From contig JAFKKM010000021.1 of assembly GCA_017305555.1 (NCBI GenBank), positions 1-64,000 on the forward strand: 64,000 bases of DNA, written 5' to 3'. Below the pieces are notes generated by a model. The model was given only the letters and a program-made list of their open reading frames with translations, had not been told where the DNA came from and ran no database searches. A program made the translations under genes and the position numbers. This DNA comes from Hyphomicrobiales bacterium. GTDB taxonomy: Bacteria > Pseudomonadota > Alphaproteobacteria > Rhizobiales > Xanthobacteraceae. Shown one piece after another: positions 46,494 to 55,425 of the stretch. Numbering within the stretch: the first letter of the stretch is position 1; each line of letters starts with the position of its first letter.

Positions 46494-47047
46494 CGGCGTC
46501 ACCGAGCGCCCCTCGTGAAAGCCCGCCGGGCGCGCCGAGTATCCATGCCTCCGCCGTCCTCGTCGGCGACCAGGCCGTCTTGATCCGCGGCCCTTCAGGC
46601 TCCGGCAAGAGCCGGCTCGCCTTCGAGTTGATTCTGGCTGGGCGTAGCGGGCAGATTCCCGCCGTGACGCTGGTTGGCGACGACCGGATTCACCTTGAGG
46701 CGCGACAAAGCCGGCTTTGGGCACGGCCAGCGCCCCGGCTCACGGGATTGATCGAAATTCGCGGGCTCGGCATCCGGCGCTGCGACTTCGTGTCCGAGGC
46801 TGCCGTCGGCTGGGTGGTCGACCTCGATGCCGCCGATGGAGCCCGGCTTCCGGCCCCCGAAAGCCTGATAACGACCCTTTCGGGGATCGAATTGCCGCGG
46901 ATTCCGGTCCAAACCGGCTTTTCAGCGCTTCCGCTGATCATCGCCGCATTGACCACGCGTCCTGTGTCCCCGTCGCCCGCTCCAGCAGAGGAAGATTGTC
47001 CGGACGAAATTCATAACCATATAGGTCCCGTTGTTGCCACCGATTAG
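46490..47047 (+). CDS. hprK: HPr kinase/phosphorylase, short alphaproteobacterial form
   Basis: Protein of 185 residues containing only the kinase half of HprK; the N-terminal domain of the ~310-residue Gram-positive enzyme is absent, as usual in alphaproteobacteria. Walker A GPSGSGKS (34-41), TLVGDDRIHL with catalytic acidic residues and the HprK signature LIEIRGLGIRR are present. It should phosphorylate a serine on HPr, encoded three genes on. The start ATG overlaps chvG by 4 bp. The last ~35 residues are variable. Confidence 0.92.
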   Translation: MTASPSAPRESPPGAPSIHASAVLVGDQAVLIRGPSGSGKSRLAFELILAGRSGQIPAVTLVGDDRIHLEARQSRLWARPAPRLTGLIEIRGLGIRRCDFVSEAAVGWVVDLDAADGARLPAPESLITTLSGIELPRIPVQTGFSALPLIIAALTTRPVSPSPAPAEEDCPDEIHNHIGPVVATD

Positions 47048-47176
47048 ACCCACCCCAGTTCCCGCCTTGTGGCGAAATTTAGGGAAAATCGTGATGCTCC
47101 CCCCTTGCGCGGGAGCGCCGGATGGTCAAAGTGGCCCGTTCGTGCGGTGCACCAAAGCACCCGCGAGGAGTTTTCG

Positions 47177-47578
47177 ATGATTGGTCTGGTTCTTGTGACC
47201 CATGGGCGCCTTGCCGACGAATTCAGGGCAGCGCTCGAACATGTGATGGGTCCGCAAAAGCAAATCGAGGCGATCACGATCGGCGCCGAGGACGACGCCG
47301 ATTTGTGTCGAAGCGATATCATTGAAGCCGTCAACCGCGTCGACAGCGGTAATGGCGTCGCCATCCTCACTGACATGTTCGGCGGCACACCGTCGAACCT
47401 TGCGATCTCATGCATGAGTCGGCCGAAGGTCGAGGTTCTCGCCGGCATCAATTTGCCTATGCTGGTGAAACTCGCCAAGGTACGCAACGATTTGCCGCTG
47501 CCTGAAGCGATAGCGGCCGCGCAGGAAGCCGGCCGCAAGTACGTCACCATAGCCAGTCGTGTCCTCGCTGGAAAATGA
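47177..47578 (+). CDS. PTS EIIA component, mannose family
   Basis: Phosphotransfer protein of 133 residues (EIIA-Man/ManX type), phosphorylated on H9 in MIGLVLVTHGRLADEFR. GGTPSNLA and VEVLAGINLPMLVKLA complete the family signature. No EIIB or EIIC lies nearby, so it acts in regulation rather than sugar uptake, as known for the rhizobial PTS cluster. ATG 47177 has GAGGAG at 6-11 bp and is preferred over an upstream in-frame ATG at 47069. Its end overlaps the HPr gene by 4 bp. Confidence 0.93.
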   Translation: MIGLVLVTHGRLADEFRAALEHVMGPQKQIEAITIGAEDDADLCRSDIIEAVNRVDSGNGVAILTDMFGGTPSNLAISCMSRPKVEVLAGINLPMLVKLAKVRNDLPLPEAIAAAQEAGRKYVTIASRVLAGK

Positions 47579-47913
47579 GCCCGCCGCCCGACGATCTCCC
47601 TCTTTCCAGCGACGGCAACGCCGCCGCCGCATCGTCGTCAGGGGCGGTCGTGCGTGAACTTCCCATCACCAACAAGCGTGGCCTGCACGCCCGCGCCTCG
47701 GCGAAATTCGTGCAATTGGTCGAGCGCTTCAATGCCGACGTCACGGTCACGCGTAACGGCGAGACGGTGGGCGGCTCTTCGATCATGGGATTGATGATGC
47801 TCTCGGCCGGTCCGGGGACCACCATCACCGTCTCGGCAACCGGCGCGGATGCGGCCGAAGCGATCACCGCCATCGCCAATCTCGTCGGCAGCAAGTTCGG
47901 CGAAGGCGAGTAG
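47575..47913 (+). CDS. ptsH: Phosphocarrier protein HPr
   Basis: HPr of 112 residues. H38 in NKRGLHARASAKFVQ is the EI/PEP phosphorylation site and S69 in GGSSIMGLMML is the HprK site. An Asp/Ser/Ala-rich N-terminal extension of about 24 residues makes it longer than the usual 85-90. The start ATG overlaps the EIIA stop by 4 bp. In many relatives ahcY follows; here the convergent ilvA gene follows after 11 bp. Confidence 0.93.
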   Translation: MSPPPDDLPLSSDGNAAAASSSGAVVRELPITNKRGLHARASAKFVQLVERFNADVTVTRNGETVGGSSIMGLMMLSAGPGTTITVSATGADAAEAITAIANLVGSKFGEGE

Positions 47914-47924
47914 AACGCCTTACA

Positions 47925-49187
47925 TTACGTCCGAACAGCGAGGCCCTTCGCGGCCAGCCGCGCCAACACGTCGTTCAAGTGCTCCCTGTCACGCGTTTCG
48001 ATCACCAGCTGAAGCAGCGCCGCCTTCGCAGGCAAGTCCGAGAACGTCCGCTGATGCGAGACTTCGATGATGTTGGCGCCTGCCTCCGCAAGCAGGTTGC
48101 AGACCAGCGCCAGTTGCCCGGGACGATCGACGATATCGATGGCTAACTGTGTGAGCCTGCCTTCGCGTGCAAGGTCGCGTGTTAGGACCGATGCGATCAA
48201 GCGCGTATCGATGTTGCCGCCGGTCAGGATCAAGCCGACATTCGCGCCCTTGAAACGCTCCGGCGCAGCCAGCACGGCGGCGAGGCCCGCAGCGCCCGCA
48301 CCTTCCGCCACCGTTTTCTCGACCGAGATCAGCATCGCAACGGCGCGCTCGATGTCGTCGTCCGACACCAGGACAATGTCGTCGACCAGCCGGCGGATAA
48401 CTTCCCGCGTGATGTGCCCCGGCGACTTCACCGCGATGCCCTCGGCCAGGGTGTCGCCGCGACTGGGCAAATCCGTGCCCTTGATGACATTGTACATCGA
48501 CGGATAGAGCTTCGCCTGCACGCCGATGATGCGGATATTTGGGTTGATGGCCTTGGCTGCGATTGCGATGCCGGAGATAAGACCACCGCCGCCGATCGGG
48601 ACAACCAGCGTCGCCAATTGAGGAACGGCTTGCAGCATTTCGGACGCGATCGTGCCCTGCCCCGCGATAATTAACGGATCGTCGTAGGGGTGAATCAGCG
48701 TCAGACCATGAGCTTGGCCATGCTCCAGCACGAACTTGCCGGCTTCCTCAAGAGTCTGTCCGGTGATGATCACTTCGGCGCCGTGCCGCCGCGTGTTCTC
48801 CACCTTCACCATCGGTGTGCCGATCGGCATCACGATGGTCGCGGGAATTCCGAGGCGCTTGGCGTGATAGGCCACACCTTGCGCATGATTGCCCGCCGAC
48901 ATTGCGATGACGCCGCGCCGGCGTTCATCCGCCGACAACGCGCTGAGCCGGTTGAGCGCGCCGCGCTCCTTGAAGGTCGCGGTGAACTGGAGGTTCTCGA
49001 ACTTGAGCCAGACGTTGCAGCCGCAAATCTCGCTTAACGTCCGGCTCTGACTGCAATCCGTGACGAAAACCGACCCGCGCAGCGTCGCCGCCGCGGCCGC
49101 GATGTCATCCGGCCCGATCTTCGCGCCACCGACGTCGAACGAGAGATTCGCCGTGTCTGAAGCAAGGGTTTCAAAGGCGGCCGACAT
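47925..49187 (-). CDS. ilvA: Threonine ammonia-lyase with one C-terminal ACT-like domain
   Basis: PLP enzyme of 420 residues making 2-oxobutyrate from threonine (also deaminates serine). The PLP lysine is K73 in TFKERGALNRL; SAGNHAQGVAYHA, PIGGGGLISG and LILTGGNID are typical of fold type II. The final ~75 residues (LAIDIVDRPGQLALVCNLLAEAGANIIEVSHQRT) form a single ACT-like domain, unlike the two regulatory domains of the 514-residue E. coli IlvA. ATG 49187 has GAGGGAAG upstream. It lies 117 bp downstream of sdaA and may be co-transcribed with it. Confidence 0.93.
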   Translation of the reverse strand: MSAAFETLASDTANLSFDVGGAKIGPDDIAAAAATLRGSVFVTDCSQSRTLSEICGCNVWLKFENLQFTATFKERGALNRLSALSADERRRGVIAMSAGNHAQGVAYHAKRLGIPATIVMPIGTPMVKVENTRRHGAEVIITGQTLEEAGKFVLEHGQAHGLTLIHPYDDPLIIAGQGTIASEMLQAVPQLATLVVPIGGGGLISGIAIAAKAINPNIRIIGVQAKLYPSMYNVIKGTDLPSRGDTLAEGIAVKSPGHITREVIRRLVDDIVLVSDDDIERAVAMLISVEKTVAEGAGAAGLAAVLAAPERFKGANVGLILTGGNIDTRLIASVLTRDLAREGRLTQLAIDIVDRPGQLALVCNLLAEAGANIIEVSHQRTFSDLPAKAALLQLVIETRDREHLNDVLARLAAKGLAVRT

Positions 49188-49304
49188 GATCTTCCCTCGG
49201 ATGTACAAAACGCAATCGGTACAAGTGCGCGGCGCCGGTACTTCTCAAATGATGATCCGTCGCGCGTTGTAGACTAGCACGCAGCGATCCGCGACGGCAG
49301 CGCC

Positions 49305-50696
49305 TCAGCACTCGACAACGTTCACCGCGAGGCCGCCGAGCGAGGTTTCCTTGTATTTCGACTTCATGTCCTCGCCCGTTTGCAGCATCGTCTTGATGAC
49401 CGCATCGAGCGAAACATAGTGATTGCCGTCTCCGCGCAACGCCATACGCGCGGCGTTGATGGCCTTGACCGCACCCATCGCGTTGCGCTCGATGCACGGG
49501 ATCTGGACCATGCCGCCCACCGGATCGCAGGTCAAACCGAGATTGTGCTCCATGCCGATCTCGGCGGCGTTCTCAATCTGGGCCACGCTCGCACCGAGCA
49601 CCGCCGCAAGCGCGCCGGCCGCCATCGAACAGGCCACGCCGACTTCGCCCTGACACCCCACCTCCGCGCCCGAGATCGAAGCATTGGCCTTGTAGAGCAA
49701 GCCGATGGCACCGGCGGTGAGCAGAAATTCGATGACGCCGTCATCCGACGCGTCGGGTGTGTATTTATCGTAGTAGTGCAACACGGCCGGGATGATGCCC
49801 GCCGCGCCGTTGGTCGGGGCGGTGACGACGCGGCCGCCGGAGGCGTTCTGCTCGTTGACCGCCATCGCGAACGCGTTGACCCAATCCATCGCGGCCAGCG
49901 GATCGCCGCCGACGACGTTGTGCCCGCGCTCAAGCAGTTCACGGTGGAGTTTCGGCGCACGACGACGAATGCCCAGCGCACCGGGAAGACGATCCTCGGT
50001 CTCTTCGTCGTCGAGACCGAAGCCACGACGCACGCACTCCTTCATGACCTGCCAAATCCGCAGCAGCCCGGCGCGCACCTCCGTTTCCGACCGCCAGATG
50101 CGCTCATTGGCCATCATCAACTGGGCAATCGAAATATCGTTGGATTTAGCCAACGCCACCAGTTCGTCGCCGGTCTTGAAAGGATACGGCCAGACAGGAT
50201 CGGGCGCCCGCGCGGCCGCCACATCCGCACCGCTTTCCGTGATGAAGCCACCACCCACCGAAAAGTAACAGCGCTCCGACAGCACCGTGCCATCCTCCGC
50301 CCACGCGACGAAGCGCATGGCGTTGGGATGCTCCGGCATCGACTGTTCGCCGAGGAAGGCGATATCGCGCGCACGCTGGAACGCGATCAGACGCTTGCCG
50401 CCGAGCGGCAACTGCCCCGAGCGTTGCAATTCCGCGAGCCGCGACTTGACGGTGGACGGATCGATGGTGTCGGGCATCTCGCCGAACAGGCCGAGGATGA
50501 CACCAAGGTCGGTCGCGTGACCGCGACCAGTCGCGCCAAGCGACCCGTAAAGGTCGACGCTGACGCGCGTCACCTGCGCCAGCAGTCCGTCCTGTTCAAG
50601 CGAATGGACGAACTGACCGGCGGCACGCATCGGTCCCACCGTGTGCGAACTCGACGGGCCGATGCCGATCTTGAAGATGTCGAAGACGGACAGCAT
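49305..50696 (-). CDS. sdaA: L-serine ammonia-lyase, iron-sulfur type, single chain
   Basis: 4Fe-4S enzyme of 463 residues converting L-serine to pyruvate and ammonia. The beta domain ([28 protein letters not shown]) and alpha domain ([58 protein letters not shown]) are fused, with the cluster-binding cysteines present. The ATG at 50696 shares one base with the stop of the amidohydrolase gene (TGATG), implying tight translational coupling. Probably supplies pyruvate from serine released by the upstream enzyme (inference). Confidence 0.95.
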   Translation of the reverse strand: MLSVFDIFKIGIGPSSSHTVGPMRAAGQFVHSLEQDGLLAQVTRVSVDLYGSLGATGRGHATDLGVILGLFGEMPDTIDPSTVKSRLAELQRSGQLPLGGKRLIAFQRARDIAFLGEQSMPEHPNAMRFVAWAEDGTVLSERCYFSVGGGFITESGADVAAARAPDPVWPYPFKTGDELVALAKSNDISIAQLMMANERIWRSETEVRAGLLRIWQVMKECVRRGFGLDDEETEDRLPGALGIRRRAPKLHRELLERGHNVVGGDPLAAMDWVNAFAMAVNEQNASGGRVVTAPTNGAAGIIPAVLHYYDKYTPDASDDGVIEFLLTAGAIGLLYKANASISGAEVGCQGEVGVACSMAAGALAAVLGASVAQIENAAEIGMEHNLGLTCDPVGGMVQIPCIERNAMGAVKAINAARMALRGDGNHYVSLDAVIKTMLQTGEDMKSKYKETSLGGLAVNVVEC

Positions 50697-51865
50697 CAAG
50701 CTGCGGGCAATTGCTGCTTAACCAGTTCCACCCAGTACGCGGCGCCGAGCGGCAGAATCGCGTCGTTGAAATCGTAGTAAGGATTGTGCAACGGCGGATC
50801 GTTGGCGGTTTCACCGGCACCGATGCAGATGTAGGCACCCGGCCGCTTCTGCAACATGAAGGCGAAGTCTTCCGAGCCCATCGCGGGCTTCACGTCGGTC
50901 ATCACCTGCTCTTCCCCGACCAGACGCGAGGCCGCCGCAGCAGCGGCGTTGGTTTCGTCCGGCGTATTGATGACGCCGGGATAGCCGCGCATGTACTGAA
51001 GGTCGATGGTCGCACCGTGCGCCTGCGCAACACCTGCGCAAACCTCTTTCATCGCGGCCTCGACCCGATCCTGAATGCCGGCATCGAGCGTGCGAACGGT
51101 GCCGCGCATCACGACCTGCTCGGGAACGACGTTCCAGGTGTCGCCGCCGTGAATCTGCGTCACGGTGACAACCGCCGCGTCGATCGCGCCGATCCGACGG
51201 CTGACAATGCTCTGCAACGTGGTCACGAGGTTGGCCGCGATCACGACGGAGTCGATGCCGGTTTCGGGTGCGGCGGCATGACAGCCCTTGCCGGTGACCG
51301 TGATTTCGAACGTATCGAGAAACGCGGTCGCAATGCCGGTGCGGATGCCGAACTTGCCGCGCGGCATCTGCGGAATGTTGTGCATTCCATAGACCGCATC
51401 GGCTGGAAACTTCTCGAACAGGCCTTCCTCGACCATCTTGCGGCCGCCGCCTTCGTTTTCCTCAGCGGGCTGGAACACAAAATGCACAGTGCCACGGAAC
51501 GGCCGATGCCGTGCCAGATGCACGGCCGCACCGAGCAGCATCGCGGTGTGGCCGTCATGGCCGCAGCCATGCATCTTGCCGTCACGGGTGGACTTGTGCG
51601 CGCTGGCGCCAAGCTCGGTCATGTTGAGCGCATCCATGTCGGCCCGCAGCGCAATGCTCGGTCCGTCGCCGTTCTTCAGCGTCCCGACCACGCCGGTGCC
51701 GCCAAGACCGCGATCGACGGCGATCTGCATTTCCATCAACGCATCAGCGACGATCTGTGCCGTACGGTGTTCCTCGAACGCGGTTTCCGGGTTGGCATGA
51801 AGGTCGTGACGCCAATCCGTCATCCGCGCGCAGGTATCGTTCTCGATTCCGAAATTCGTGGACAT
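50696..51865 (-). CDS. M20D-family amidohydrolase
   Basis: Metallopeptidase/aminoacylase-like hydrolase of 389 residues. [28 protein letters not shown], the metal-site GCGHDGH (C101, H103, H106), PAEENEGGG (E135, E136) and [10 protein letters not shown] near the C terminus are typical of M20D (hippurate hydrolase, N-acyl amino acid hydrolase, IAA-amino acid hydrolase). ATG 51865 is used. It lies 23 bp after the DUF3100 gene and overlaps sdaA by one base, so its product is likely a substrate of the deaminases (inference). Confidence 0.92.
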   Translation of the reverse strand: MSTNFGIENDTCARMTDWRHDLHANPETAFEEHRTAQIVADALMEMQIAVDRGLGGTGVVGTLKNGDGPSIALRADMDALNMTELGASAHKSTRDGKMHGCGHDGHTAMLLGAAVHLARHRPFRGTVHFVFQPAEENEGGGRKMVEEGLFEKFPADAVYGMHNIPQMPRGKFGIRTGIATAFLDTFEITVTGKGCHAAAPETGIDSVVIAANLVTTLQSIVSRRIGAIDAAVVTVTQIHGGDTWNVVPEQVVMRGTVRTLDAGIQDRVEAAMKEVCAGVAQAHGATIDLQYMRGYPGVINTPDETNAAAAAASRLVGEEQVMTDVKPAMGSEDFAFMLQKRPGAYICIGAGETANDPPLHNPYYDFNDAILPLGAAYWVELVKQQLPAA

Positions 51866-51888
51866 ATCTTTTCCGCCTCTCAATTAGG

Positions 51889-53241
51889 TCAGCGATGGAA
51901 GAATTCGGCGATCAAGGTCGCGCCGAGGAAGGTGCCGGCCGCGGCGGTCAACGATACCACCACGATGCGCCAGCTCAGTTGCTTGAAGATCGGCACGTCC
52001 TTAGCGACCGAGAAGCCGGCGAGCGCCAGAACCGGCGTGGTGAACGCCAGGAAGTTCAGCTTGTCGACCGACGCAATCATCGCGTCGGAGAACGGCAGCA
52101 AGCCGGGAACGCCAAGCACGGTGGTGACAATCACCAGCACGAAGATATGGGGTATCTTCTTCAGCAGGCGTGACAACACATCGACCAGCAAAGCAACCGC
52201 CAACACGATGACGAGGCCGATCACCGACGTCATTACCGGAACATGATAAGTCAGCGAATTCCCGATCAGCACACCGATGGCGACGACAATCCAGGCCAAT
52301 AGCGAGTCCGGAAAACCGAATGCCCCATGACCGCCATGGGTCTCGCCGGCGCTGGCGACGGTCGGCGCCATGTCGCCGGCCTTGAAGTTCGAGAACCGCC
52401 CAAGCACCGGCTCCAGTTTGTCGTAAAGCCACGAGCAGGCCGGCAGCGACAGGAACAGCGCGAAGTAGAAGCCGAGCACCGCCGTCATCAGGTTTGCGGC
52501 CGACGCAATTGCAGTCAGGTCCTTGACCATCTCGGGCGGACTCTGGCCGTTGATGGCGCCGATTGCCGCCGCCATCATGCTGCCCGATCCGACGCCGGCG
52601 CCCATGGCCAGCGAGCGCGGATCGAAAATGTGCAGGCTGGCGATGAAGCCGGCCAGCAACGCGATGAACAAAGCGCCGAGCACGGTGCCGGTGATGTATT
52701 CGGCCAGCACGCCGCGCCCTTCCGGCGAGTTCATGCCGTACTTCTCACCGATGATCACCAGATTGCCTTCACGACCAATCGAAAAGGTGGCGCCGACCGC
52801 TTCGCGCTTCACGCCCAGCAGAAGAGCGAGCGGGAGACCGAGTGCCAGCGTGCCGAAGGTGTGGCCGAATTCCTGAAACAGCAACGCCCAACCGGCCTGC
52901 TTGACCGCAGGCAAAGCGCCACCGACGGTGAAGCCCATCTTGACGATGAACAGGATGAGGCCGGCGTTGAGCAATTGCCCGGCAAAGGTTTGCAGACCGA
53001 GTCCGATCCGCAGTGGCGTAGGAAGATAGGGCGACGCGATGCCCCAGGCGGCGGCGAGCAACAACGCCCACACCATGGGCTGAAGCAGAACCTTGCCCGG
53101 CCCGATCTGAAACTGCACCACCCCGATGATTTCGGCGATCAGAACGACAAGTGCAACGCCGATGAAAATCTTGACCTTGTCGGCGGTGCCGCGGCCCGCC
53201 GGTTCGCTAAGTGGTTCGATGGAGGCCGAAGCCGTCGTCAT
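51889..53241 (-). CDS. DUF3100 integral membrane protein, probable transporter
   Basis: Membrane protein of 450 residues with about 11-12 hydrophobic segments and a short polar N terminus. FGHTFGTLALGLPLALLLGVKREAVGATFSIGREGNLVIIGEKYGMNSPEGRGVLAEYITGT and MAAAIGAINGQSPPEMVKDLTAIASAANLM are the family's conserved loops. DUF3100 proteins have no established function; the family often neighbours M20 amidohydrolases. First gene of the amidohydrolase-sdaA operon and divergent from a LysR gene, so it is probably the importer of the amidohydrolase substrate (inference). Confidence 0.82.
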   Translation of the reverse strand: MTTASASIEPLSEPAGRGTADKVKIFIGVALVVLIAEIIGVVQFQIGPGKVLLQPMVWALLLAAAWGIASPYLPTPLRIGLGLQTFAGQLLNAGLILFIVKMGFTVGGALPAVKQAGWALLFQEFGHTFGTLALGLPLALLLGVKREAVGATFSIGREGNLVIIGEKYGMNSPEGRGVLAEYITGTVLGALFIALLAGFIASLHIFDPRSLAMGAGVGSGSMMAAAIGAINGQSPPEMVKDLTAIASAANLMTAVLGFYFALFLSLPACSWLYDKLEPVLGRFSNFKAGDMAPTVASAGETHGGHGAFGFPDSLLAWIVVAIGVLIGNSLTYHVPVMTSVIGLVIVLAVALLVDVLSRLLKKIPHIFVLVIVTTVLGVPGLLPFSDAMIASVDKLNFLAFTTPVLALAGFSVAKDVPIFKQLSWRIVVVSLTAAAGTFLGATLIAEFFHR

Positions 53242-53365
53242 GAATGCGCTCCTCTATCTGATTAGTCTTCACCGAGCAGCGGGTGCTTTAAGCCCTGCAT
53301 TTCAACTCCCGTGCGTTAGCTTGTTCCGAAATACGGCCTTGCATCAATGACAGCGGAATGGGATT

Positions 53366-53388
53366 ATCGTTGCGTTTTTATCAACGAT
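53366..53388. promoter_or_regulatory. Candidate LysR-type operator
   Basis: Arms ATCGTTG (53366-53372) and CAACGAT (53382-53388) are exact reverse complements with a 9-nt T-rich spacer, inside the 161-bp divergent gap between the DUF3100 operon and the LysR gene, 14 bp before the LysR ATG. Position and symmetry fit an autoregulatory LysR binding site. Confidence 0.45.
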
Positions 53389-53402
53389 TAGAACCGCCCG
53401 GC

Positions 53403-54353
53403 ATGACCCGTCTCGACAAGGACAAGCTGGAAACGCGCCGCCTGCGCTACTTCATGCAGGTGCTCGAGATCGGCTCCGTGCGCGGCGCAGCCGGCGCGCT
53501 GGGCATGGATGCCTCAGCCGTCAGCCGGGCGATGAGTTTGCTCGAAGCGGAATGCGGCGCACAGCTCTTCGAACGACGCGGGCGCGGCATTGTCCCCACC
53601 GACGCCGGCCATTTGCTGGCTGGCTACATTCGGCGCCAGCACAGCGAGAAGCAAAGCCTGCTGGCGCAGCTCGACAGCATCCGCAAAGTGGAAACCGGCC
53701 ATGTCGAACTGGTCACCGGCGAGGGTTACATCAATTGGCTGACGCGCCGCCCCCTTAGCCGGTTCATGCGAACGCATCCGAATATCTCCATCGATCTTCG
53801 GATTGGAAGTTCGGACGAGATCGTCGAACGCGTGCTCGACGAACGGGCACATATCGGAATCCTGTTCAATCCGCCGCGGAACGAGCAGTTTCACTCACAC
53901 TATTCGTGGCCGCATCCGATCCAGACCCTGGTGCTGCGAACGCATCCGCTGGCGCAGGTCGCCTCGCCGCTGCGGCTGTCGGATCTGCTGCCCTATGTCG
54001 GCGCCACGTTGCATCACGACTTCGGGCTTCGTCAGCATATCCAAGCGGCCGAACTTAGCGAAGGCACCAAGCTCACGTTCTCGTTCACGACCACCTCGTT
54101 CGACGCGCTCGGCCACTTCGTCCTTGCAGGACTTGGCTATTCGCTGGTGTCGCGGCTCCCGATGCTTCCCGCGGATGCGGCGAAAGTCATCTCGCTGCCG
54201 ATGAAAAGTTCGTTGCTCTCCCGTGGCCGTTCCCACGTCATCACCCGACAGGGACGCACGTTGCCACCCGCCGCCGCCGAACTGCTGCGCATCATCCTCG
54301 GCGATATGAAAGCACCGGGTCGCAACACGTCACGCGCCGTGCCACGAAACTAG
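53403..54353 (+). CDS. LysR-family transcriptional regulator
   Basis: LysR regulator of 316 residues. The N-terminal winged helix-turn-helix is LETRRLRYFMQVLEIGSVRGAAGALGMDASAVSRAMSLLEAECGAQLFERRGRGIVPTDAG, and the remainder is a periplasmic-binding-like effector domain. The ATG at 53403 is chosen because the upstream in-frame ATG at 53358 would place the candidate operator inside the gene. Divergent from the DUF3100-amidohydrolase-sdaA operon, which it very probably controls. Confidence 0.9.
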   Translation: MTRLDKDKLETRRLRYFMQVLEIGSVRGAAGALGMDASAVSRAMSLLEAECGAQLFERRGRGIVPTDAGHLLAGYIRRQHSEKQSLLAQLDSIRKVETGHVELVTGEGYINWLTRRPLSRFMRTHPNISIDLRIGSSDEIVERVLDERAHIGILFNPPRNEQFHSHYSWPHPIQTLVLRTHPLAQVASPLRLSDLLPYVGATLHHDFGLRQHIQAAELSEGTKLTFSFTTTSFDALGHFVLAGLGYSLVSRLPMLPADAAKVISLPMKSSLLSRGRSHVITRQGRTLPPAAAELLRIILGDMKAPGRNTSRAVPRN

Positions 54354-54590
54354 ACGCTCTTCGTGCCGGTAGGGTCGTCGGGGACACGGCACCGGTGCAA
54401 TCGCACTCTTGCATCCGGGCGACATCGCCTGCCACTCGTTACTCGCGCGACTGTGGACCGAAACGATATCCGCAACACAACGAGCCGGAAAATCGGCCAG
54501 AACTGGTCAGGATGACTTGTCACGATGCAACAAGTCCGTTATTTCCTATTCCATGAAATTCGCTCTTGAGAATTAAATACTGAATAGAGA

Positions 54591-55418
54591 ATGATTATCG
54601 AGAAGCCCGCCAAGCAGGTCAACGCACTCTCGCGTGGGATCGCCATCCTGCGTTACCTCGACGCGCAGGGGGAGCCCGTCGGCGTCGTGCAGATTGCGCG
54701 CGACCTCAAGATCAATGCCTCGACCTGCTTCAACCTGCTGCGCACGCTGGTTCACGAGCGGTTGGCGATCTTCGATCCCGCGACGAAGAAGTATTCGCCC
54801 GGCCTCGGTGTGCTGGCGCTGGCGCACGCGGCGCTCAAGCAGGACGGTCCCATTCGGCTTCTCCATCCACAAATCGAGCAGATCGCCAAGGCACACAACG
54901 TCACGGCGATGCTCTGGCAGTTGACGTCGCCGGACCGCGCGATGGTCGTCGATCTGGCGGAGGCTTCAACACCGTTGCGCGTGCAATTCACGGTGGGGCA
55001 ACGGCTGCCATCCCTGATCGGCGCGCTCGGGCGCTGCTTTGCCGGGCACCTGAACCTGACGAAAGCCGAAGTCAAAGTCATGTTCAAGGAATTGCGGTGG
55101 CAGAACGCGCCGACCTTCGAGCAGTACTGGTCCGATGTCGAGGCGGCACGGCGCACTGGCTTCGCCGTCGATATCGGCCACTACAATCGCAACTTCACCA
55201 CCGTCGCGGCGCCCATTCTAACAGGCAGCGGCGAAGCGACGATGGCGATATCCGCCATCACGTTCTCCGGAGACCTCGATCGGCCACGAATGTTGCGCCT
55301 CGCGGCGGACCTCAAACGCGTCACCGGAGAAGCCTCGAACGCACTTGGCTACAGCGGATCTCCGACTATGGCAAAAGCGGCCCCCGCCGGTCGCGGCAAG
55401 GCCGCACCTCGGAAATGA
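54591..55418 (+). CDS. IclR-family transcriptional regulator
   Basis: IclR-type regulator of 275 residues. KQVNALSRGIAILRYLDAQGEPVGVVQIARDLKINASTCFNLLRTLVHERLAIFD is the N-terminal winged helix; the effector domain follows (ITFSGDLDRPRMLRLAADLKRV near its end) and a Lys/Ala-rich tail closes the protein. It is convergent with the 11-gene CoA/Liv operon, ending 7 bp from its last gene, and is the best candidate for its regulator. Two weak inverted repeats lie upstream (54514-54536 and 54541-54559). Confidence 0.88.
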   Translation: MIIEKPAKQVNALSRGIAILRYLDAQGEPVGVVQIARDLKINASTCFNLLRTLVHERLAIFDPATKKYSPGLGVLALAHAALKQDGPIRLLHPQIEQIAKAHNVTAMLWQLTSPDRAMVVDLAEASTPLRVQFTVGQRLPSLIGALGRCFAGHLNLTKAEVKVMFKELRWQNAPTFEQYWSDVEAARRTGFAVDIGHYNRNFTTVAAPILTGSGEATMAISAITFSGDLDRPRMLRLAADLKRVTGEASNALGYSGSPTMAKAAPAGRGKAAPRK

Positions 55419-55425
55419 GGGCCGA

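Noticed and set aside
54541-54559. ATTTC-N9-GAAAT inverted repeat as an IclR operator
   Set aside because: Arms are only 5 bp and no second copy is found near the operon start (which may be outside the window), so I do not call it as a site.
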